This document shows, piece by piece, positions 1 to 5,400 of a DNA stretch of 7,394 nt. The stretch covers positions 1 to 7,394 of the forward strand of contig CAKUXX010000021.1 of the NCBI GenBank assembly GCA_934702355.1. The letters run 5' to 3'. Source of the stretch: an uncultured Methanomassiliicoccales archaeon (GTDB lineage: Archaea; Thermoplasmatota; Thermoplasmata; Methanomassiliicoccales; Methanomethylophilaceae). The stretch's first letter is position 1; the number at the start of each line of letters is the position of its first letter. A program made the translations under genes and the position numbers. The notes beneath the pieces were generated by a model. The model saw only the letters and a program-made list of their open reading frames with translations, did not search any database and had not been told where the DNA came from.

Positions 1-1970
1 GCTGTGTTGTCGATGGACTGTCCAGAGATAGTCTGACTCTTGGCCTTTGTGACGACAGCGGATCCGTTGCCTTCTGTGTTGACATTGGCGAGAACATCGG
101 AAGTGTCTATGGTGAGAGTTCCGGTCGTTTTGATCAGAACACATTCTTTGTCATCGGTGAAGTTATTCGCAACAATCTTGGATTTGACAAGGGACACTTC
201 TTCCGAAATGATCAGCTTGTGACCATCGAGGTTGATGATCGTTCCCTCGGGAATGTCGTATGCCTCGTTGAATGTGACATTGTCATCAAATGTGATAGTC
301 CTATATCCGGCGTTGATTGCAGTTTTGAATTCACTGAAGTTACTGACCGTTATAGGCGAGGACTGGTACACGGTCACGGAAACATCGGCACCTGATGTGA
401 TTGATCCGGCTCCGACGAGATCGATCGAACCGTTTCCTGTGATCTTTCCTGTGGATGTGAGGGCACCTGTTACGGTAAGGGTACCTGTGACTTCCATCGG
501 AATGGCCCCGATGTTAAGGTTGTTCACAGTAACGTTTCCGGGGACCTTGATGGTGGCCGCACCAGATGCAACTGTCACGGTGAGACTGTCTGCAACATTT
601 GCATTGAGAACGAGAACATCGCCGTCCTGGAGTTCGATGGCTCCGCCAGTGATGTTTCCGTTGAATTTGACGGATCCTTTCTCAACTGTGTACTTTCCGG
701 CAAGGTTTGTAACATTGACGGACAGTGTAGTACCGTCATTGGTGACGATATCGATAGGTCCGGAGTAAGATTTGTTGACAACGAGAGTTGCACCCTCGTT
801 GATTATAATTTTACCACTCGCACCAGCAGTCACGGCTTCGTTGATGACGAGCTGTGTCTCGGCGTCAACCGTGACTTCACTGTCCACCGCATCCTGGATG
901 ACGACATTGGATGTTCCAATTGTTATTGTTCTTTTATCGTTTGCGAGATCTTTTGCATCTCTTATAACAGATATCTGATTCGAAGTTATTCCATTAGAAG
1001 CTGTGAACGACACGTTTCCTGTTCTATCATTCCCAGATTTATCCCTACCAAGTGTAATTTGGACAAGGAAGCCATTCTCTTCTTTACATTGAATAACGGT
1101 CTTATCATCGACTATGACTGCTGTTTCAGTAGTTCCAGTAGTCGCATTGTATCCATTGTTAATGTTTAATGGAGCAGTTCCATCTCCGGTTCCATTTCCG
1201 TTGATGTATCCGGTTGCTGATTCATAACTACCACTAATTTTTGAATTAATAATATGTGTGGTTCCTGACTTGAGTTCAATACCAGTTTTACCATCTACAA
1301 TTGTATTAGTTATCGTTGTTTCTACCGCAGTAGATACATAGATTCCAACTTTGTCAGATGTTATCTTTGAATTGGTTATTGTAAAACTCTTGATCGCAGA
1401 GTTGGACGCAGCCACACCAATTTCTGTTGCTTTTATCTCGGCGTCAGATATAGAAACCGTTAACTCAGACTTACGCAACTCTTCAGGGGAGAGTTTTTCG
1501 TCCTTACTAGGTCCGTACCAACAAAATGGATATGAACCCTCATAATAGCCCCCGTCGACTACAAGTTTGTTTCCAGCGTTGTATGCATTGAATGCCACTT
1601 TGCCTGTGGTAATGATCTTCGAGCCATCTACAGTACCGTTGATAGTCAACGTTATGTTTGTGGCGGCCCCTTGGGCAATATCGAATACACAGGCATTTGA
1701 ACTGATTCTGTGCCCATTCAAATTCACAGTGAGAGTCTTGGTAATTTCTACCGTCTCACTAAGGGTTACATCTTCATTAAGAGTGATGACCCCATCTTTT
1801 TCCAGCGCGAGGAATTGTGCCCCTGTCATCGATTTTGATGCAGAATCTGTAGAATCTACAGCATCGATGTCGCTGGTCACAATAGCTCCGACCGCGACAA
1901 ACGCCAGGGCAAAGACCATGGTGACTGCCAGCAGCTTCGCTACTGATTTGCTTTCGTATTCTCCTTTCAT
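1..1970 (-). CDS. Adhesin-like secreted beta-helix surface protein, partial (C-terminus outside window)
   Basis: The frame is open from the ATG at 1968-1970 through 656 full codons to the left edge, with no stop. An in-frame TAA lies at 2031-2033, and the only other possible start between them is an ATG at 1977-1979 that would add Met-Phe-His. I chose 1970 because the same ATGAAAGGAGAA begins the divergent neighbour. Residues 1-37 look like a signal peptide: Lys-containing n-region, hydrophobic core at about 13-31, likely cleavage after IDA at 37. Residues 53-89 form a beta module ending LNGHRI. Residues 196-246 are parallel beta-helix coils (ITNSKIT, ITNTIVD, IINSKIS). Residues about 365-535 are Val/Thr-rich strands with VTGTLTV-type repeats, and 548-588 repeat the first module, ending LDGHKLII. 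Only four cysteines are visible, and Asn-X-Ser/Thr sites are plentiful. The likely role is surface adhesion or a cell-envelope layer. No catalytic motif is seen. The expected membrane anchor would lie beyond the window. The middle section is unusually AT-rich. The reading frame is secure, while the adhesin role is inferred from architecture. Confidence 0.93.
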   Translation of the reverse strand, partial: MKGEYESKSVAKLLAVTMVFALAFVAVGAIVTSDIDAVDSTDSASKSMTGAQFLALEKDGVITLNEDVTLSETVEITKTLTVNLNGHRISSNACVFDIAQGAATNITLTINGTVDGSKIITTGKVAFNAYNAGNKLVVDGGYYEGSYPFCWYGPSKDEKLSPEELRKSELTVSISDAEIKATEIGVAASNSAIKSFTITNSKITSDKVGIYVSTAVETTITNTIVDGKTGIELKSGTTHIINSKISGSYESATGYINGNGTGDGTAPLNINNGYNATTGTTETAVIVDDKTVIQCKEENGFLVQITLGRDKSGNDRTGNVSFTASNGITSNQISVIRDAKDLANDKRTITIGTSNVVIQDAVDSEVTVDAETQLVINEAVTAGASGKIIINEGATLVVNKSYSGPIDIVTNDGTTLSVNVTNLAGKYTVEKGSVKFNGNITGGAIELQDGDVLVLNANVADSLTVTVASGAATIKVPGNVTVNNLNIGAIPMEVTGTLTVTGALTSTGKITGNGSIDLVGAGSITSGADVSVTVYQSSPITVSNFSEFKTAINAGYRTITFDDNVTFNEAYDIPEGTIINLDGHKLIISEEVSLVKSKIVANNFTDDKECVLIKTTGTLTIDTSDVLANVNTEGNGSAVVTKAKSQTISGQSIDNT
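1233..1385 (-). repeat. Parallel beta-helix (PbH1-like) coils inside the left gene
   Basis: Residues 196-246 contain three successive coils of about 22 residues: FTITNSKITSDKVGIYVS, then TITNTIVDGKTGIELKS, then HIINSKISG. Each shows the I-x-N-[ST]-x-I pattern with a small residue or glycine at the turn. This lies within the AT-rich block of the gene. Confidence 0.7.
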
Positions 1971-1985
1971 ATGGAACATCTGCTC
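1959..1985 (-). repeat. Left copy of inverted start-site repeat
   Basis: Read on the minus strand this is GAGCA, GA, TGTTCCA, T, then ATGAAAGGAGAA, running across the start codon into codon 4. It matches the plus-strand copy at 2414-2439 in 24 of 27 aligned positions: the two-base spacer differs and one T is extra. Weaker similarity may continue upstream (GAAAAG against GAACAG). Confidence 0.85.
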
Positions 1986-1990
1986 CTTTT
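1983..1990 (-). promoter_or_regulatory. Candidate Shine-Dalgarno AAAAGGAG for the minus-strand gene, oddly spaced
   Basis: On the minus strand AAAAGGAG ends 12 bases before the ATG at 1970 and only 3 bases before the in-frame ATG at 1979. Neither distance is the usual 5-9 bases, so it does not settle the start by itself. The conserved ATGAAAGGAGAA shared with the divergent gene argues for 1970. The right-hand gene has GTTGAGC in the equivalent position and so lacks this site. Confidence 0.45.
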
Positions 1991-1999
1991 CGCCGGACC

Positions 2000-2011
2000 G
2001 TCGCTTGCGAC
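2000..2011. repeat. Small hairpin GTCGC-TT-GCGAC in left leader
   Basis: The arms GTCGC and GCGAC are perfect complements. In RNA the likely form is a 4-bp stem closing a four-base loop (CAAG on the minus strand). It lies about 30 bases before the minus-strand start codon, so it could affect ribosome access. A chance occurrence is also possible. Confidence 0.4.
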
Positions 2012-2051
2012 AACCGCGGTATTCAAAGGATTACTCCCCGACACACGTGTA

Positions 2052-2065
2052 TCAGAGATCTCTGA
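2052..2065. promoter_or_regulatory. 14-bp perfect palindrome TCAGAGATCTCTGA, possible operator
   Basis: The sequence equals its own reverse complement across 14 bases, which fits a dimeric DNA-binding protein better than an RNA hairpin because there is no loop. A second, 8-bp palindrome, ACACGTGT, lies just beside it at 2043-2050. Both fall inside the presumed leader of the minus-strand gene. No regulator gene is in the window to pair with it. Confidence 0.4.
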
Positions 2066-2093
2066 ACTCGTGGATCGCTCACGGCTTCCGGCC

Positions 2094-2127
2094 GCCCCAA
2101 GGCATCTGAAACCGCTTGGCACGGGGC
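2094..2127. repeat. Overlapping stem options in the left leader
   Basis: CCAAG (2097-2101) can pair with CTTGG (2115-2119), and GCCCC (2094-2098) can pair with GGGGC (2123-2127). The two left arms share bases 2097-2098, so these pairings compete. That could allow two RNA states, but each stem is only 5 bp and nothing else supports a switch. Confidence 0.3.
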
Positions 2128-2204
2128 CTTGCGGTCTCTTTCTCCTTAGAACATGCTCAATCGGTACTGTCTCCGATCGAACATCTGAAACGACTCAAAC
2201 TTAG

Positions 2205-2212
2205 TTTATAAA
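2205..2212. promoter_or_regulatory. Candidate archaeal TATA box (TTTATAAA), palindromic and midway between the two genes
   Basis: TTTATAAA is its own reverse complement, so it can serve either strand. It lies about 238 bases before the left start and 219 before the right start, close to the centre of the intergenic region. The plus-strand flank (AAACTTAG just before it) looks more like a purine/A-rich BRE than the minus-strand flank (CCATTGGT), which slightly favours rightward transcription. If active in both directions, starts near 2233 (plus) and 2185 (minus) would be expected. No other equally good TATA box was seen in the intergenic region. Confidence 0.5.
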
Positions 2213-2427
2213 ACCAATGGGTCTTGTGTCGGAGCATGTGCGTTTTTGCGATTTCGTATGATTTCTGATCGTTTCCCGTTGTTCTAAGAATGATCTAGAC
2301 TTGATAGGTAACTGCTGTTGAGTGCTGTTTTTCCCCCAGAATCATGAGATTTTGACCATTTTCAAAGTGTTTCCTTCGATTTTGAAGCCCATTTTCTTTC
2401 AATTTGAACAGTTGAGCAATTGTTCCA
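2213..2427 (+). other. AT-rich right half of intergenic region; probable leader of the plus-strand gene
   Basis: There is no supportable gene here. The stretch is AT-rich with short T-runs (five Ts at 2328-2332). If the central TATA box is used, it would be a leader of about 190 nt. A hairpin directly before the start codon is listed separately. No purine-rich ribosome binding site stands at a normal distance from the ATG at 2428. An additional weaker promoter inside this stretch cannot be excluded. Confidence 0.5.
2406..2425 (+). repeat. Hairpin ending two bases before the right start codon
   Basis: GAACAGTT pairs with AATTGTTC around a GAGC loop, giving 8 bp with one G-U pair. The stem closes at 2425 and the ATG begins at 2428. 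As RNA it could limit translation initiation. As DNA the GAACA-TGTTC arms could form a protein-binding dyad. Half of it is shared with the start-site repeat. Confidence 0.5.
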
Positions 2428-2439
2428 ATGAAAGGAGAA
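2414..2439 (+). repeat. Right copy of inverted start-site repeat
   Basis: On the plus strand this is GAGCA, AT, TGTTCCA, then ATGAAAGGAGAA. It is the inverted partner of 1959-1985. Together the copies bracket the intergenic region and give both proteins the same first four residues, MKGE. The copy overlaps the right arm of the hairpin at 2406-2425. Confidence 0.85.
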
Positions 2440-5400
2440 ATGAAAACGGCCTCGCCTATGCACGGGCGCAGGGCCTTCGGAATGCTAGCCGTAGTGCTGG
2501 CTGTCGCTTTCGTCGCACTCGCAGCGATTCCCGCTGTCGATGCTGGAGATAGCGATGCCACTGTTGCGACCGGCGTGTATTATGTCGGAGGTGAAGGTGC
2601 AAATGATGATAACGCAGGCACCTCCGCCGCACCGTTCGCCACTATTCAGAAAGCGATCGATGTGGATGCTGAAAAGATCGTCCTCAACGGCGATATCAAG
2701 CTTGCAGATAACGTTGCAGTAACCGCAGATGGAATCAGCGTCACAAGTGATAAAACACTGGAGATCGACCTCAACGGTCACACCATCAGCTATATCACCA
2801 CCAACACAACCGGTACTGCATATTATGCCATCAGAAACGCGGGAACCCTCACCGTTTCCGATAGCAGTGAAGCTGCTACTGGAGGGATCATCGTCCAGGG
2901 ATACCCCATCGGAGTGTTCGGAAACCTCGGCACTTTGACTATCAACGGCGGTACTTTCGAAACTAAGGCCATCAATACCACAGATGGCAAGAAGGTATTC
3001 TACCTCCTTAACAACAACAAAGACATCACTATCAACGGCGGAGTTTTCAAATCCGAGAACTCTCCTGGAGTCAACTCCAGTGTCGTGAAGAATGGATGGT
3101 TTGACCCAAGTCAAACGAGTACAGCACACAATAACGATCTCGTGGTATGGACTGATGAAAAGACAGCCACAATGACTATCGATAATGCTACCTTCAAGAC
3201 CAAGAATTACATCAAGAACGATTCCTACGGTGAGCTGACCATCAACAGCGGTTCGTTCACGATGGAAGGCTCTGCATGTGTACTTTCATACGAGAAGCTG
3301 ACAATCAACGGCGGAACCTTCAACAACACCAATGCAGCCGGACGCGAACCCGTCTGGGCATACAACGGAGCAGATGTCACCATCACCGGTGGAACGTTCA
3401 CTTCTGCATACGATGCAGCTGTGAGAGTATCCACCATGGGTGAATACACTACAAAGGTCACTATCAACACCGATAAAGTGAAAGTAGATGCAGGCGATGC
3501 TCTCATCAAAGCGGTTCTCGAAACAGAGAAGATAAAGAATGATCCTGTAGAAAAAATAGTCGATCGTCCTATAACCGCGGATATTACCATCATTGGTAAT
3601 AAAGTCGAACTCAAATCCATACTGCCCGGAGACGGTGGCATCCTGATCAAAGCAGGATCCGTCGAGATCACCGGACCCATGGATGCATCCACTGCCAACG
3701 CACAGATCACCGGCGCAACTGGAGACGTCGTCCTTAAGGACGTAACAATCACCAGTGGTGCACTGACACTCGACAAGAACATTACTGTCGAGGGAACCCT
3801 GACTGTTAAAACCGGAGCAGAACTCACGGTCAATACCGGAGCAACACTGACCTCCAACGGAACCATTGTGATGGAATCTCCAAATGCTAAGATTACAAAC
3901 AATGGAACAGTCAATCTCAATATGGAGAACAACTCCACAGACATCGTCAATGGAGGAAAAGTAGGATCATCCTCCGCTGCTCTCGGACTCAACGAGATTC
4001 TCGATGCCAACCTCACCATCACGAACAAGGCCTTCCTCGAGAAAGACCTCATCGTCAAAGAAGGATTCACCCTCACCGTTGACAACAACGCCGCTCTCCA
4101 GCTTAACGGAAAGAAGCTCATCGTCTACGGTACTCTCGTCGTCAAGAACAACGGAGCCGTTTACGGAGAAGGAAGCATCCTCCTGTCCAAGACCGGAGTC
4201 ATCGACAACTCCGGAATCATCGGAAAGAACCTCCCCGTCACCGTCGGTCTTGATACCAGTCTGAACAACAACACTACCTCAATCGTATACGGAGCAGGAT
4301 CCGTTGCCATCGCCAACGCATCCGGTATGAAGTTCGACCTCGTCAAAACTGTTAAAGACAAAGTCCACTACGACCTCGCCGTCTCCGGAAACGTTTCCAA
4401 GAAGGGAACCTCCGGCAACGCAACAGTCGTCATCAGCAACGAAGTTCTCGTGAAGGGAGACCTCTCCATCGGAAACGGAGTGACCGTCACCGCCAACGCT
4501 GGTGCAAAACTCGAGCTTCTCAAGAGCTCCTCTCTCGACGTCACCTCCAAGGGTGCCATCGGAACTAAAGATGCAGCAGTGTCCATCTTCATGGATGCGG
4601 GCTCTGTCTTCGATATCAACGGATTTGCTAACGTCACGGTCTCCGCTCTGACGGGATCCGTCAAGACCACAGAGATCGGAAAGTCCGGAGTGGCCGTAGG
4701 TCAGACCACTGTCACTGTCAAGAACGTCAAGGGAATCATCCTCGAGGCTAAATCCCAGGCAGCTTACGACTCTACAGTAAAGGCCGATGTGACCGAGTAC
4801 AGGCTTTACGTCTCCGGTTCAATGGGCATATTCGACAAGAATGTTACAGGAACCGCATTCAATGTCGCCAAATCCACTGTTGCAGCAAATACTGTTACCC
4901 CGTATTATGGAATCTTTGTCGACGGAACCCTTGCAGTCAGCAAGGATATGATCGAGTCCACCCCGTCATACTACGGAATCGCCGCAGATGCACAGGTCAC
5001 CGTCAACGGAACCATTGTCTTCGAAAAGGAGTACAACCTTGATGCAGACGCAGTCAAAAAGGCATACATCGGTGCCGGATACGACCTCGTTTCCGCCAAC
5101 GCCGACGGTGTCAAGATTACCAACACATACATCACATCCTTCGATGCCGCTTTCGCCAAGATCGCCGACGTGAAGGACAAGACAATCTACACATACGGTC
5201 CCGTCGAAATCTCCACCGAGATCGCTCTCGAGGCCGACCAGTACATCCTCGGAACAGCCGAGTTCACTATCACCGAGAACGGAAAGATGACCGTCGGAAA
5301 CGACGCCACCTTCAACTGCAAGTCTGTCAATGTGCAGGGAATCCTCGTCAAGATGAGCGATGGATCCATGACCGTCAACGGAGAATTCACATACAGCGCA

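Larger units (their letters stand above)
1971..2204 (-). other. Left half of intergenic region; probable long structured leader of the minus-strand gene
   Basis: These 234 bases hold no convincing gene. Read on the minus strand they would form a leader of about 210 nt if transcription starts about 25 bases past the central TATA box. The stretch is GC-rich compared with the other half and contains several inverted repeats, listed separately. Two tiny minus-strand reading frames, 12 and 8 codons long (starting at 2184 and 2105), are present, but neither has a good ribosome binding site. I looked for a tRNA fold and did not find one. Confidence 0.6.

Noticed and set aside
1777..2013. Minus-strand 78-codon frame overlapping the start of the left gene
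   Set aside because: It is in a different frame from the signal-peptide-bearing gene, has an Arg/Cys-rich composition of the out-of-frame type, and no ribosome binding site.
2030..2200. Possible tRNA or small structured RNA in the GC-rich leader
   Set aside because: No cloverleaf with a proper acceptor stem, anticodon arm and T-loop could be drawn. The short stems do not fit a tRNA.
232..2204. Plus-strand open frames at 232-768, 1567-2109 and 1971-2204
   Set aside because: The first two lie opposite the continuous minus-strand surface-protein gene, and the third overlaps its start and leader. They show no coherent protein features.
2295..2722. Small open frames on both strands around the right start codon
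   Set aside because: They overlap the well-supported right gene in other frames or run opposite its signal peptide, and none has initiation signals or recognisable features.
2938..3399. TINGGTF repeats as a CRISPR array or recent tandem DNA repeat
   Set aside because: Spacing is irregular and the repeats are conserved as protein with diverged codons, inside an open reading frame.
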